NCBI GenBank assembly: GCA_035771165.1
Contig: JAWNZC010000285.1
Location: 124,001 to 188,000, forward strand
Source of the DNA: Paragorgia papillata
Lineage: Eukaryota; Cnidaria; Anthozoa; Scleralcyonacea; Coralliidae
Length of the DNA stretch: 64,000 bases
Reading direction: 5' to 3'
Shown here: positions 20,660 to 30,831 of the stretch, in pieces
How positions within the stretch are numbered: position 1 is the stretch's first letter
Layout: the number at the start of each line of letters is the position of its first letter
The notes under the pieces: generated by a model
Told to the model about the DNA's origin: nothing
Database searches by the model: none
The model's input: only the letters and a program-made list of their open reading frames with translations
Program-made: the position numbers and the translations under genes

Positions 20660-21189
20660 TGTTACGGATATGCCTATCCTAAGACAGTTAATTAACTAGA
20701 CGTTATTTGATCACTGAACTACTTAATAAGTACTTGTAACCAATTAGTAAATACTTGTGACTTGGCATGAGTCAGCTATGATGTCATTTAGTAATTACGT
20801 AAATATATTATATATAGAATGAAGTATGTTACTATAATTATATACTCTAGAAACTATATAAGCAGCCATCGAACATATATCAGGCATGCATATGTATGAG
20901 AGTGAGCTTTATGTATCAAAGTGGTTACGAAGTCAGTCCTGGAGTTCCTGCCGTTGGTTTTATTATTCCTTCCTTTTCAAGTCCATACGGATTGTTAACC
21001 TGTGCCGGAATCTCCTATTGACTGTTTCGTTGTGTGCAGACGACAGATAGGTTTCTGAACTTTAATTTAGTTTTAATCTTTATAGACATTTTCAATATCT
21101 GTTCTAAGTTTCTTGTTAATTAAATAAATAATTGTAAAAACCAAACAGCTGAGGTTACACTTTTTGTTGCGTATAGCGGTCACGTAATA
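20660..21189 (+). repeat. 5' LTR
   Basis: Starts TGTTACGGATATGCCTATCC. It contains a TATA-like stretch (tatattatatatagaa, about 20806) and ends gtcacgtaata. It differs from the 3' LTR by a 5-bp indel (gcatgagtcagc, other LTR gcatggcatgattcagc) and scattered substitutions. Confidence 0.92.
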
Positions 21190-21319
21190 ATTGGGGGCTC
21201 AGGCGGGAAAGTATACGTTAGTGTCCGGGGAATTTCATTCAAATCAAAGTTCGGTAACTTTTGATTTTTTTTATTTGGAGCTAAATTTCGAATTTGTGTG
21301 AGCACAGCTATTTGATAAA

Positions 21320-22560
21320 ATGTCAGAATTTAAACCTGAGCAGTTTATGTCAGAGCCCGATCAAGAGGTTTTTAATAAATTGAGAAAGGATGACCTGATC
21401 TCATTAGGTAAACATTTAAGTGTAGAGGTAAAAAGTTATATGGTAAAGAAGGACATGCAAAAGACAATTATGGAACACTAAGTTAAATCTGAATACTTTG
21501 AGGAAAGTGTTTTAAATTTGTATAAGAATCCCGATGCAAATCCAGAAATAGAAATAGAAAGAATGAGATTTGCAATGGAAGCAGAAAGAATGAAATTAGA
21601 ATTAAAGACATTAGAAATGGAGAGAGAGAGAGAGAAAGAGAAGAAAGAGAAAGAGAAGAGAGATTAGAAAAGCAGAAATTTGAGTTGGAAATGAGAAAAA
21701 TAGAGTTGCAAGAAAAATTGGGATCTGTTCATACTGGAACCAAACTAGATTCGAGTTTCGATATTACTAAGCACATTAGAATGGTTCCACCTTTCCAGGA
21801 ACGGGATGTCGATAAGTATTTTTTACATTTCGAGAAAATAGCCGAAAATCTTAAGTGGCCCATAGAAAATTGGACCATGTTATTGCAAAGTGTTTTAGTT
21901 GGAAAAGCTCGTGATATTTACGCACAGCTTTCGTTAGATATAGCTTCGGAATACGATACCGTTAAGGAATTGATTCTTAAGGGGTACGAGTTGGTCCCTG
22001 AGGCATATCGTCAGAAATTTCGAAATTTTGAAAAAACGGGTAGGCAGACCTATTTAGAATTCGCTAGAGAAAAAGAGCAATTGTTTGATCGCTGGTGTGC
22101 CCCCGAAAAATCCGATAAGGAATACGACCAATTGAGACAATTGATTTTGATTGAAGAATTTAAAAGATGCATTCAAAGTGATATATGCGTATTTCTAAAT
22201 GAACAAAAGGCGACAACCTTAACAGCTGCCGCGCGTTTGGCCGACGATTTCATTTTAACACATAAGGTTTCATTCACAAATAAGGCGCCACAGTCTTGGT
22301 CTTTTCGAGGCGATAATTCTTCATCATTTGATAGCAAGCGTGTGTTTGGTGCTAAGAACCTGTAAAAGGAATATTCAGATAATTTTAATCCTGACGCTAA
22401 AAAGTCCAAACCACCCACTGCTAGATTTGAACCACCTTCTCAAGGCAAGCCTTCAAACTCTCCTTTTAACAACATAGTTTGTAGTTATTGTAGAAAGAAT
22501 GGTCATGTAATATCAGATTGCTACAAATTGAAACGGAGACAAGAGCAAGGTGAAGTAAAA
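21320..22560 (+). pseudogene. gag: gag of the Gmr1-like element
   Basis: An ATG at 21320 opens a frame with an in-frame TAA at 21479-21481 and a frameshift inside a gag-repeat region around 21620-21670 (charged, coiled-coil-like EREREKEK). From 21685 the capsid-like part is open for 226 codons (RMVPPFQERDVDKYFLHFEK), typical of gypsy capsid domains. A TAA at 22363-22365 interrupts it before the nucleocapsid zinc knuckle CSYCRKNGHVISDC at about 22489-22530. Gag forms the particle and packages RNA. Three breaks make this copy inactive. Confidence 0.8.
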
Positions 22561-23247
22561 CCCAATGGCTGTACTTCAAAACAGTCCATGCGTGACAATG
22601 TGCAAGGCACATCTGTCATTAAGCCACTTCCTTCTCTTAACTGTGAGGTTAAGTCCTCTTTTGACCCTATTATGGAAGTCTTTCAGCCATTTATTCATAA
22701 TGGTTTCGTATCACTTACAAGTGATTTGTCCAAAACTGTTCCTATTAAAATTTTAAGAGATACTGGGGCTTCCCAATCTCTTTTGTTGGCAGATACTTTA
22801 CCATTTTCTCAGGAGTCTTACTCTGGTAAGAATGTTTTGATTAGAGGAGTTAATTCTGATACGTTCAGTTCTCAACAATTACACAAAGTCAATTTGTCGT
22901 CAGACCTAGTGTCTGGTACCGTTCTATTGGGTATTAAAACGACTTTACCATTTGAGGGAATTCATCTACTTCTCGGCAATGACCTTGCAGGCGAGAAGGT
23001 AGTCGTTAACCCAATTTTGACTGATAAACCGTGTGTAAATCAAACTCCTGATCCTATTGAGCGAGAAATTTCAGATTTATATCCCGCATGTGCGGTAACT
23101 CGAGCCATGCGTAGGCAGAAGCAATTAGAACACGACGCTAGTGAAGACGTCATCGATATGTCAGACACCTTTTTCTTGGCGTTAATTCAACATCTGAATC
23201 GTCTCAAGCAACCTTTTCAAAGCCAAATCTTATTAATGCACAATTAA
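22561..23247 (+). pseudogene. pro: Aspartic protease of the Gmr1-like element
   Basis: In the same frame as the zinc knuckle, a retropepsin-like domain shows the active-site block ILRDTGASQSLL near 22750, then a glycine-rich flap region and LLLGNDLAGEKV in place of the usual second ILG-containing block. It would cut Gag-Pol. The frame runs on through a linker (ACAVTRAMRRQ) to a stop at 23245-23247. A frame change follows before the integrase. Confidence 0.8.
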
Positions 23248-23372
23248 TGCACGAGGCCGAAATTGCGAAGAATCCGGTCTGCTACTTTATTAAAAACGAT
23301 ATTTTAATGAGAAAGTGGAGACCGCCTGATGTTCCGGCAGATGATGAGTAGTCTGTCAGATATCAGATCGTT

Positions 23373-24544
23373 GTGCCAAAGACCTACCGTTCTGACATAC
23401 TTAGCCTAGCGCATGAAACCCCCCTTTCTGGCCATTTAGGTGTTACCAAAACCTATCTTAAAATTCTGAGTCATTTCTACTGGCCTAATCTCAGACGAGA
23501 TGTAATGCAATTTTGTAAAACTTGCCACACTTGTCAGGTTGTTGGGAAACCAAATCAGGTGAATCCAAAAGCCCATTTACAGCCAATTCCAGCCTTCGAG
23601 GAGCCGTTTAGTAGAGTAATTATAGATTTGGCCCATTACCTAAGACTAAGGCAGGCAATCAATATCTGTTGACCATTATGTGCGCTTCTACAAGGTTCCC
23701 TGAAGCTATACCTTTGAGAAATATTAAGGCAAAAACCATTGTTAAGGCCTTAATTAAATTCTTCACTTTAGTTGGCCTTCCTAAGTCTATTCAGTCCGAC
23801 CAAGGTTCAAATTTCATGTCTGGAATTTTTCAACAGGTGATGCACGAGTTAGGCATCAAGCAGTATAAATCTACTGCCTATCATCCTAAAAGTCAGGGTG
23901 CTCTCGAAAGGTTTCACCAAACTTTAAAAAACATGATGAGAACCTATTGCCTCGACACACAAAAAGACTGGGATGACGGCATCCATTTACTTTTATTCGC
24001 TGCTCGAGAGTCAGTTCAAGAATCTCTGGGCTTTAGCCCATTTGAGTTAGTTCTCGGACATACGGTTAGAGGACCACTTAAACTCCTAAAAGAAAAATTC
24101 CTTTCGGAAGATGGCGGTTCGTTAAATCTTTTCCAGTACGTTTCGGACTTTCGCACAAAACTTACGAAAGCATGTGATCTAGCTAGGACAAATCTTCGAT
24201 CAACACAGAAAAACATGAAAAATAGGTTTGATCGAAACGCAGTAAACCGCAAATTTAAATGCGGTGATAAGGTTCTTGCATTGCTCCCAGTTCCTGGAAA
24301 TTCCCTTCGGGCTAGGTATTGTGGTCCCTATGTTGTAGACAAGAAAGAGAGTGATTTAAATTATGTCCTAATAACTCCAGATAGGCGTAAACAAAAACAG
24401 TTGTGCCATGTAAATATGTTAAAGCCGTATTACGATAATGATAAGGTAATACACTCTGTAAATTTAGTGAGTTCTGAGTCTGATAAAGACAAAGACAAAG
24501 ACGATGTAGACCTAGGAGAACTTTCTAGTCTGTCTGCCACATAA
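23373..24544 (+). pseudogene. int: Integrase of the Gmr1-like element, upstream of RT
   Basis: Positions 23373-23640 carry the H2C2 zinc-binding domain (HETPLSGHLG ... CKTCHTC). A frameshift near 23630 follows the first catalytic aspartate (RVIIDL). The frame 23669-24544 holds the second aspartate in SIQSDQGSNF and the glutamate in GALERFHQTL, completing a DDE core, then a C-terminal basic domain (GNSLRARYCGPYVVDKK). The protein inserts element cDNA. Its place before RT is the defining Gmr1 trait. Confidence 0.88.
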
Positions 24545-24560
24545 AAACTCAACAACTCTG

Positions 24561-25981
24561 ATGTCCTACATAATCTGGATTCCAAGCTATCTCATCTTCA
24601 ACCGAATCAACGTCAAGATCTTCAGAACCTCGTTGAAGAATTCGAACACCTTTTCTCCAGATATTCCTACCAGAACAGACAACATTTTCCACGATGTTGA
24701 CGTTGGTGATGCTAAACCAGTGAAACAACATCCCTACCGGTTAAACCCAGTGAAGCAGAAATACCTACGTGAGGAGGTTCAATATCGTTTGGAAAACGAC
24801 TTCATAGAACCAAGTCAAAGTAATTGGAGCTCTCCATGTATCCTGGTGCCGAAACCTGATGGAAGCTATCGTATGTGTACCGATTACCAAAAAGTCAATA
24901 ATGTGACTAAGTCGGATACATTTCCAATCCCACGAATGGATATCGATAAAATGGATTGTATCGATAAAATTGGAAAAGCCAAGTACGTCACCGAGTTTGA
25001 TTTATTGAAAGGATTTTGGCAAGTTCCACTTACTGATCGTGCCAAAGAAATCTCAGCCTTTGTTACCCCAGAGGGTTTGTTCCAGTACAAAGTCATGCCA
25101 TTTGGAATGAGAAATTCGCCAGCCACCTTTCAACGTCTCGTTATTAGCACATTTCTAGCCTGGACGGTTGCGAAGCGTACATTGACGATATCATCATTTA
25201 CAGCAATACGTGGGAAGAACATCTAAAGATCATCCGAGAGTTCTTCAGGAGGCTCAGCAAGGCAAAACTGACCATCAATTTGATCAAAAGTCAGTTTGGG
25301 TGTGCACATGTTACCTATTTGGGTCATGTTGTTGGTCAGGGTTATGTAAAGCCTGTTGATGCCAAAATAAGTTGTATTTCAGAGTTTCCTAGACCTTCGT
25401 CAAAGAAACAGTTGATGCGTTTCCTGGGTATGGCTGGTTATTACAGAAAGTTCTGTCCAAATTTCTCCACCATCACCGAGCCTTTGACTCAGCTACTTCG
25501 CAAGAATGCTAAATATATTTGGACAGATCAGTGTGAACTGGCGTTTGGAAACCTTAGAGCCATGTTGAAAAGTGCTCCCGTTCTGTCAGCTCCACATTTC
25601 AACCATCCATTTAAGTTAGCTGTGGATGCAAGTGATGTAGCTGCTGGTGCTGTTTTGCTCCAAGAAGATGAAGACGGGATTGACCATTCGGTGTGCTATT
25701 TTTCCAGAAAGTTCAACAAACATCAGAGAAACTATTCGACAATCGAAAAGGAATGTTTATATCTGGTTTTCGCTTTACAGCATTTCGAAGTTTATGTCTC
25801 TTCCTCAAGTCTGCCGATCGTTGTATTCAGTGATCATAATCCTTTGGTATTCCTCCACAAGCTGAAGAACAAGAATCAACGCCTATTGCGATGGAGTCTA
25901 GTTTTACAAGAATATAATTTGGAAATCAGGCATATTAAAGGAAAAGACAATTTGATTGCGGACTGTCTTTCTAGGTCATAG
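24561..25981 (+). pseudogene. pol: Reverse transcriptase and RNase H of the Gmr1-like element
   Basis: RT blocks: HPYRLNPVKQKYL, WSSPCILVPKPDGSYRMCTD, VTEFDLLKGFWQVPLT (motif A), MPFGMRNSPATFQRL. A frameshift near 25145 precedes the motif C YIDDIIIYSN at about 25180. From 25280 the frame covers the thumb (FLGMAGYYRKF) and an RNase H with FKLAVDASD, TIEKECL, FSDHNPL and HIKGKDNLIADCLSRS. The stop at 25979-25981 is followed by a short tail and the polypurine tract. It is broken only by one frameshift, so decay is mild. Confidence 0.9.
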
Positions 25982-26041
25982 ACATGGTTAAACATTTTAT
26001 ATTCTAAAAAAGAAAGTTCTATCAAACTTCTTTTTTTCTTT

Positions 26042-26052
26042 AAGAGGGAGGG
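26042..26052 (+). other. Polypurine tract
   Basis: aagagggaggg lies immediately before the 3' LTR, as expected for plus-strand priming. Confidence 0.8.
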
Positions 26053-26587
26053 TGTTACGGATATGCCTATCCTAAGACAGTTAATTAACTAGACGTTATT
26101 TGATCACTGAACTACTTAATAAGTACTTGTAACCAATTAGTAAATACTTGTGACTTGGCATGGCATGATTCAGCTATGATGTCATTTAGTAATTACGTAA
26201 ATATATTATATATAGAATGAAGTATGTTACTATAATTATATACTCTAGAAACTATATAAGCAGCCATCGAACATATATCAGGCATGCATATGTATGAGAG
26301 TGAGCTATATGTATCAAAGTGGTTACGAAGTCAGTCCTGCAGTTTCTGCCGTTGGTTTTATTATTCCTTCCTTTTCAAGTCCATACGGATTGTTAACCTG
26401 TGCCGCAATCTCCTATTGACTGTTTCGTTGTGTGCAGACGACAGATAAGTTTCTGAACTTTAGTTTAGTTTTAATCTTTATAGACATTTTCAATATCTGT
26501 TCTAAGTTTCTTGTTAATTAAATAAATAATTGTAAAACCCAAACAACTGAGGTTACACTTTTTGTTGCGTATAGCGGTCACGTACCA
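26053..26587 (+). repeat. 3' LTR
   Basis: Starts TGTTACGGATATGCC and ends gtcacgtacca, before the duplicated attgt. 535 bp. Confidence 0.92.
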
Positions 26588-26597
26588 ATTGTTCTTT

Positions 26598-26619
26598 ATC
26601 GCTTCTCCGCCTATTGGCT
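26598..26619 (+). ncRNA. U2 snRNA 5' fragment (unit 4), left of Keno-D
   Basis: atcgcttctccgcctattgg is the U2 5' end with one change (ctccgcc, not ctcggcc). Keno-D begins right after ggct. Confidence 0.88.
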
Positions 26620-26965
26620 TTTGTCAGTAGGTTCGGTTGTTACGAGTTTCAGTTGGTTCTGTTCTCGTTGTCAGTTGATCACCTGTTGGTAGAGGTCGCT
26701 TTGCACCCCCAACAGGCCTGCTGACTAAACAGTTCTCGTGTGTTATTTCTTCAACGAGTTCGAGCGCTGATAGGGTACAGGTGGTGGATCCATGCTCCAG
26801 TTTACAGACTGGTAACACTGCCTTACCCTCAACGAGTTCTACAACGCTGGTGCGGACTATGGCAGAGGTGGTGTCTGGTGATCCAGCCCTATTCCACCAA
26901 GAAGCGGAGCTGGGTCACCGCGACACACTTATTAATTAAATGTATTCTTCGGACGCTATGGGGTC

Positions 26966-27856
26966 GTGTGTCAGCTCGTCTACGTGCTGTTCCAGAACGT
27001 CAGAAGTGGGACAGTAAAGATGTTGATGGAGCTGCGAGAGGCCATCCCGACGCGTGTCCGTATCTGCGGTCATGCTAGGCTGGTCTATCACCAGGGGCAG
27101 GTACGTACCTGTTTCAATTGTGGAGTGGTGGGACATGAGTCTCGTCGCTGCCCAAAGAAACAGGTCCCTGTCACGAAGTCGAAGGCGGATCCTCCTTCGG
27201 GTGCCAGCGCTGGCGCGGCGGCCCCTGCGGGGCCTAAGCGTAAGCGCAAGCGCGCTCGTCGGAGGAAGTCGAAGAAGGTCGTTTCCGATTCGGCCGCCCC
27301 TTCGTCCCAGCCAGGGACCCAGGTAGAGGTGATCGAGGACTCGTCGAGTGGCTCTGAGCCGCTCGCGAAGAAACCCGTCTTAGTCATTGACGTGCTGGCC
27401 GTTTCGTTGGGTGGTTCTTTGGATCCACCTCTGGACTCGGCACCGGTTGTCGAGGTTATGGAGACTGTTCTGGCTTCCCACAATGCCTCCGTGGCCTCCG
27501 ATGATCCGGTTGAGCAGACACTTCACGAGCTCCATGTGGAGTCTCGTGAGGCTTTGGACCAGGACTTCCCTCGGGACGTTGACAACCCGGATAATCGTTT
27601 GATCGCCGGCTCCTTCATTTATGTCGAGGAGGGCGAGATTTTTGGCGACGATTTGGATCCTTTGGTTCCTATGTCGCCTGCCTCGAGGCCCTCCCTCAGG
27701 GCTCGGGGGGATGAGATCCGCGCGATTTTGAGGTCGGATGATGGCCCGGGCTACGAGATCGTTTCGGACCACGTTATCCTCTATGGTGAGGAGGACTCGG
27801 AGGTCGGTCGTTGTGCTTTGCAGCATGGCCGGGAGTGCAAGTTTGTTGTGGATTAG
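26966..27856 (+). CDS. Keno-D ORF1 protein, zinc-knuckle RNA-binding protein
   Basis: An open 296-codon frame, the longest intact ORF1 here. It has one complete CCHC knuckle CFNCGVVGHESRRC near residues 50-63, a basic stretch (KRKRKRARRRKSKKV, residues 91-105), then an acidic C-terminal half (DSSSGSEPLAKKP, EEGEIFGDDLDPLV, ILYGEEDSEVGRC). ORF1 proteins of Tx1/L1-type elements coat the element RNA. The start is uncertain: the ATG at 26966 is the first in frame, but the N-terminal folded part seen in Keno-C1 is missing, so this is probably a truncated ORF1. No ORF2 follows. Confidence 0.7.
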   Translation: MCQLVYVLFQNVRSGTVKMLMELREAIPTRVRICGHARLVYHQGQVRTCFNCGVVGHESRRCPKKQVPVTKSKADPPSGASAGAAAPAGPKRKRKRARRRKSKKVVSDSAAPSSQPGTQVEVIEDSSSGSEPLAKKPVLVIDVLAVSLGGSLDPPLDSAPVVEVMETVLASHNASVASDDPVEQTLHELHVESREALDQDFPRDVDNPDNRLIAGSFIYVEEGEIFGDDLDPLVPMSPASRPSLRARGDEIRAILRSDDGPGYEIVSDHVILYGEEDSEVGRCALQHGRECKFVVD

Positions 27857-28126
27857 GTGGGGGTTGCCATTTCATGCGCACTCCTTTTTCCATCCATTTC
27901 CGACTCCCTCGGCCGGTCTGAAAAGATCGGTCCTGGGTGACCATTTTGTCGTTTCTGACGCAACGGAGAGCGGGTCGCATCCACTTTTGTCTGAGTGGCA
28001 CGCGTAAGCCACCTCCGCGGAATAGTCCTTCGTACTTAGGGATTCATGTCATTTGCACCGCCGGCATCTTTATATCTTGAAGGGGTTTAAGTCCGCTCCT
28101 TATTCCGTAAATTATGCTGTTCTGAT

Positions 28127-28444
28127 GTGATTCAGGGATCTACTGATGTCTACCGCGATCACCTTGGTTTGCCTGATGATGGTGACGCTGTCCTTACTGA
28201 TGATCCGCTTACTGCTGCCTCCTCTGGTGATGTTGATTCTGGAAATGTTGCCCCTGATGACCGTGTTTTGGGTGGTGCCACTCCATTTGATCAAACTCCG
28301 TACATGTCTTCCATTGATGTTCCTTGTCCATCCGCTTCCAGTTCTGATGCCTCCTCCGTTTCAATTGAAGTTCGTCCTAGTACAACCGTTCCTGCCTACG
28401 AAGTCGAGTCCGTCGCTTCTATTGCCTTCTCTCCTGACACATAG
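28127..28444 (+). CDS. Unknown acidic, serine-rich ORF in Keno-D tail
   Basis: An open frame of 105 codons rich in Asp, Ser, Pro and Val (DDGDAVLTDDPLTAASSGD, SASSSDASSVSIEV). I see no domain. Its composition resembles the disordered tails of Keno ORF1 proteins, so it may be the ORF1 end of another Keno copy joined here by rearrangement. A chance frame is possible. Confidence 0.3.
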   Translation: MIQGSTDVYRDHLGLPDDGDAVLTDDPLTAASSGDVDSGNVAPDDRVLGGATPFDQTPYMSSIDVPCPSASSSDASSVSIEVRPSTTVPAYEVESVASIAFSPDT

Positions 28445-28812
28445 CTGTGATGTCAGTGACATTATTATTAGTTTATTAACTTTTAATAATTAACTTTATT
28501 TAAAACGTTTTAATCTTTCCTTCGAACTTGAATATCGTTATTCGAACTTTGAACAATTTAGTTGGAATGAACTTTTTTGTATTTAGTTAGTTGTAAATGA
28601 TTCGTCGAGTTGGTCTCTTTGTCCTTTATTGATCTTCCCTACACGATTAGACTCGAATTAAGAGTACCCTACACTCACTAAGTCCTCACATGGATCCTCA
28701 TACTTTTTCTCCTCTCACTTTATTCTCTCACCTCACTTTTCACACACTGCAAATCTCTGACATTTTCTCTTTATTTCTCTTCCTTTTTCTAACTTTTCCA
28801 CTTTGTACCTAC
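28445..28812. other. AT- and pyrimidine-rich stretch without a gene
   Basis: It has no open frame of note. The last 130 bases are strongly C/T-rich (cactttattctctcacctcac) and end abruptly at the U2 remnant. Nothing else is recognised. Confidence 0.5.
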
Positions 28813-28917
28813 TATATTAAACTGATTTTTGGGCTTCGGCCATGGGATTGAAGCTTGCTTCGCCCTGGCCACGGGTTGTCTCGGTATTGCACTACCTCCG
28901 AGTACGGCCCTCTTCCC
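28813..28917 (+). ncRNA. U2 snRNA 3' fragment (unit 4)
   Basis: tatattaaactgatttttgg through the Sm site and stems III-IV. The part from agatcaag to ggctca (branch-point region and stem II) is missing, unlike in the other three units, so a deletion took place at the Keno-D 3' end. Confidence 0.85.
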
Positions 28918-29244
28918 TTTGGGGAAGAACATCACCATAAAAAATTACAAAAAAAATTATAAACAACTCATGTGTATGGCCTCCACTAATTCTGCACAAC
29001 ACTTGTTTATATTTTACAGATATTCAGAAAACCGATCAAACGCCACACGTTCAACCCACCCGAACTTCGAGTTCCACCCACCATGAACCAACGCACAGTT
29101 TATTCCTTCGCCGTCTCGACCAAATCGACGACAACACCATCGGAAGACCGAGGTAAGCACACGTCTCTCGTAATATTTTGTACTCGCCAGTCTGGCTGTC
29201 GGAAGATGTCGACAAATATGCCTTTTAACCACATGCCGCTGACT

Positions 29245-29284
29245 CCTAGTACCCGGTCATAGGCTTTCTGCAACATACGGATGC
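29245..29284 (+). promoter_or_regulatory. U1 upstream promoter block (unit 4)
   Basis: The same conserved 40 nt at the same spacing, preceded by ttttaaccacatgccgctgact (about 29222-29243). Confidence 0.5.
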
Positions 29285-29449
29285 ATACTTACCTGACGCG
29301 AGAGGTACTTTGATCAACAAGGAAGTCCTCTCAGGATGAGGCCCTCTCATTGCACTTCGATTGGGTTGACTCATGCGATTACCCCAAATAAGGGTAACTC
29401 GAGCGTATAATTTCTGGTAGTGGGGACCTGCGTTCGCGCTCGTCCCCTT
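29285..29449 (+). ncRNA. U1 snRNA (unit 4)
   Basis: 165 nt with an intact atacttacctg end, the Sm site aatttctgg and terminal GCGTTCGCGC. Small changes (ttcgattgggttgactcatgc, aaataagggtaac) fall in stems II and III. The upstream block is complete. Eleven bases after its 3' end the array stops at the outer transposon-like boundary (29461). Confidence 0.92.
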
Positions 29450-29608
29450 ACAACAAACCAGGGCGCTTATATACCGGGCGGTGAAACGTCAATGAGCGCG
29501 ATGTTCGGTGTGCGATGCGCGGACTGGAAACCAGTCGGGGAAACAAACATGGCGCTGTAAAGAGTTTAGATTCCAGAAACTCTGAGCTATGTTTGGATGA
29601 TGATACTG

Positions 29609-30165
29609 AGTAGTGTAATCAAAAAAGTTGTTTTTTTCATGTGTTGGGTGATTGGGAACTAGTCGCTAACCAATCAGAGCGTAGTATTTTTTTTTCAACC
29701 AATCAGGAGCGAGTAGGAATAAATTATCTCCGATTTTGGACGGAGGGTGCTAGAGAGTGGGTGTTGGCTCTTTCTTGTTAATGAATTCATAAGGTGTGGT
29801 TTTGTGTTTGGGGGGAAGTTGGTTTTTTGTGTTAGTAGGGAAAAAACAATTTATATAAAAAATTTTAAAAATACTTTTTTCCAGAAAAAAAATAAAAAAA
29901 TAAATAATTTTTAAAATAAATTGTTTTTTTGGAAAAAAAACGAAAAATGTTCCGACACAGCACGCGACACGTGGATGATGTGTTGCATGGTTGGTAGTTA
30001 AATCAATAATAAAAAATATTTGGTTTTTTCGTTTATATTAGGTTTTTTTTAAGATATTTTTTTTGTTTGTGAAATTTTTTCCATATATGCTGAGAAGGGA
30101 GAAAAAAAAATTTTTTTTCTTCCTGTTTTTGTAGCATAAATTTTATTTTGGATAAACGTTTCCAA
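29609..30165 (+). repeat. Polinton left terminal inverted repeat
   Basis: About 555 bp, inverted at 56155-56710. It contains two CCAAT boxes (aaccaatcagagcg near 29668 and aaccaatcaggagcg near 29698) and several homopolymer runs. The arms differ mainly by indels in T, A and G/C runs. Confidence 0.88.
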
Positions 30166-30175
30166 AGAAAGAAGT

Positions 30176-30370
30176 ATGGAAGACCCACCAGTACAAACAA
30201 GAATTGAGGGTCTAATTGCAGAAAAAATTAAGGACAAGGGACTTATTTTTGTGGACGCGGTAATAGTTGAACAAAAAAAAAATGGAGAAAACAGTTCAAG
30301 ATCAAGATCAAAAAATGGCGAAAACAGTTCAAACAACAACTGTAGTGGATCAAGTAAAGGTACAAGATAA
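30176..30370 (+). CDS. Small Polinton ORF of unknown function
   Basis: 64 codons directly after the left repeat, beginning MEDPPVQTRIEGLIAEKIKD, then a Ser/Asn/Lys-rich tail with repeated KNGENSS. I do not recognise a family. It is the first open frame of the element and may be an early gene driven from the terminal repeat, or the N-terminal part of a broken longer gene. Confidence 0.35.
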   Translation: MEDPPVQTRIEGLIAEKIKDKGLIFVDAVIVEQKKNGENSSRSRSKNGENSSNNNCSGSSKGTR

Positions 30371-30546
30371 AATGAAAAGAAAAACAGAATAACTTTTTGT
30401 TTAAGACAGAATTTACCGGAGGTTGAAACATGTCGCTGCACACTGCATTCATTGCATTCATATGCGAAATTCCCCAAGAATAAATTTCCGTGTTCGTTTT
30501 GTAAAGACCAATGGGACTATTAAAATTTATATTTTTTTGTAGTTAA

Positions 30547-30831
30547 TTGAAAAAGAAAATCAGAATTCTAAAGAAAGTGCGCATTCACAGGTTAATTCGA
30601 CACCGAATTGAACAACTTGTTTTACCAAAATATAATAATTTTGATTTATGGAATGAAATCCAAATATGGTCATTAGAGGGTCAAAAACCTATAGTGGAAA
30701 AATTTATTGAATTACACAATTTTATACCATATAAAGATGTGAAAATATATCTGCATTGTTATTTGAAAAGCAAACGTGAACCTTATATCGATTGGGTTCG
30801 TTATACTGATTTTTTGAAAAGAAATGTCTAA
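30547..30831 (+). CDS. Small basic Polinton protein, unknown
   Basis: 94 codons. A very basic start (KKKIRILKKVRIHRLIRHRI) is followed by a helix-rich part with LWNEIQIWSLEGQKPIVEKF and an aromatic end YIDWVRYTDF. Its last 8 bases overlap the next ORF's start (30824), a compact viral arrangement. No family recognised. The in-frame opening near 30547 may have begun upstream, since a polypyrimidine-AG stretch (ttttttgtag at about 30532) precedes it. Confidence 0.45.
   Translation: MKKKIRILKKVRIHRLIRHRIEQLVLPKYNNFDLWNEIQIWSLEGQKPIVEKFIELHNFIPYKDVKIYLHCYLKSKREPYIDWVRYTDFLKRNV

Larger units (their letters stand above)
20660..26587 (+). mobile_element. Gmr1-like Ty3/gypsy LTR retrotransposon
   Basis: Two 530-535-bp LTRs (20660-21189 and 26053-26587) start TGTTACGG. 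A 5-bp duplication attgt lies at 20655-20659 and 26588-26592. The insertion is in the spacer just before the U2 5' end of unit 4. The coding order is gag, protease, integrase, reverse transcriptase, RNase H. That order, with integrase before RT, is known for Gmr1-type gypsy elements and differs from ordinary Ty3/gypsy. LTRs differ by only a few substitutions and a 5-bp indel, so insertion is fairly recent. Confidence 0.92.
26620..28812 (+). mobile_element. Keno-D: ORF1-only Keno-like element, rearranged 3' end
   Basis: The 5' UTR matches Keno-B. ORF1 follows (26966-27856), then the same 3' region as in Keno-B up to about 28085. From there the sequence departs: another open frame (28127-28444) and a pyrimidine-rich stretch run to 28812, where U2 resumes at tatattaaactg, about 65 nt further into U2 than at the other junctions. 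No ORF2 is present. Confidence 0.7.

Noticed and set aside
29461..29481. Dada-type transposon insertion into U1
   Set aside because: Dada elements target RNA genes, which fits the place, but the boundary is outside U1, no target duplication is seen and no Dada transposase is present.
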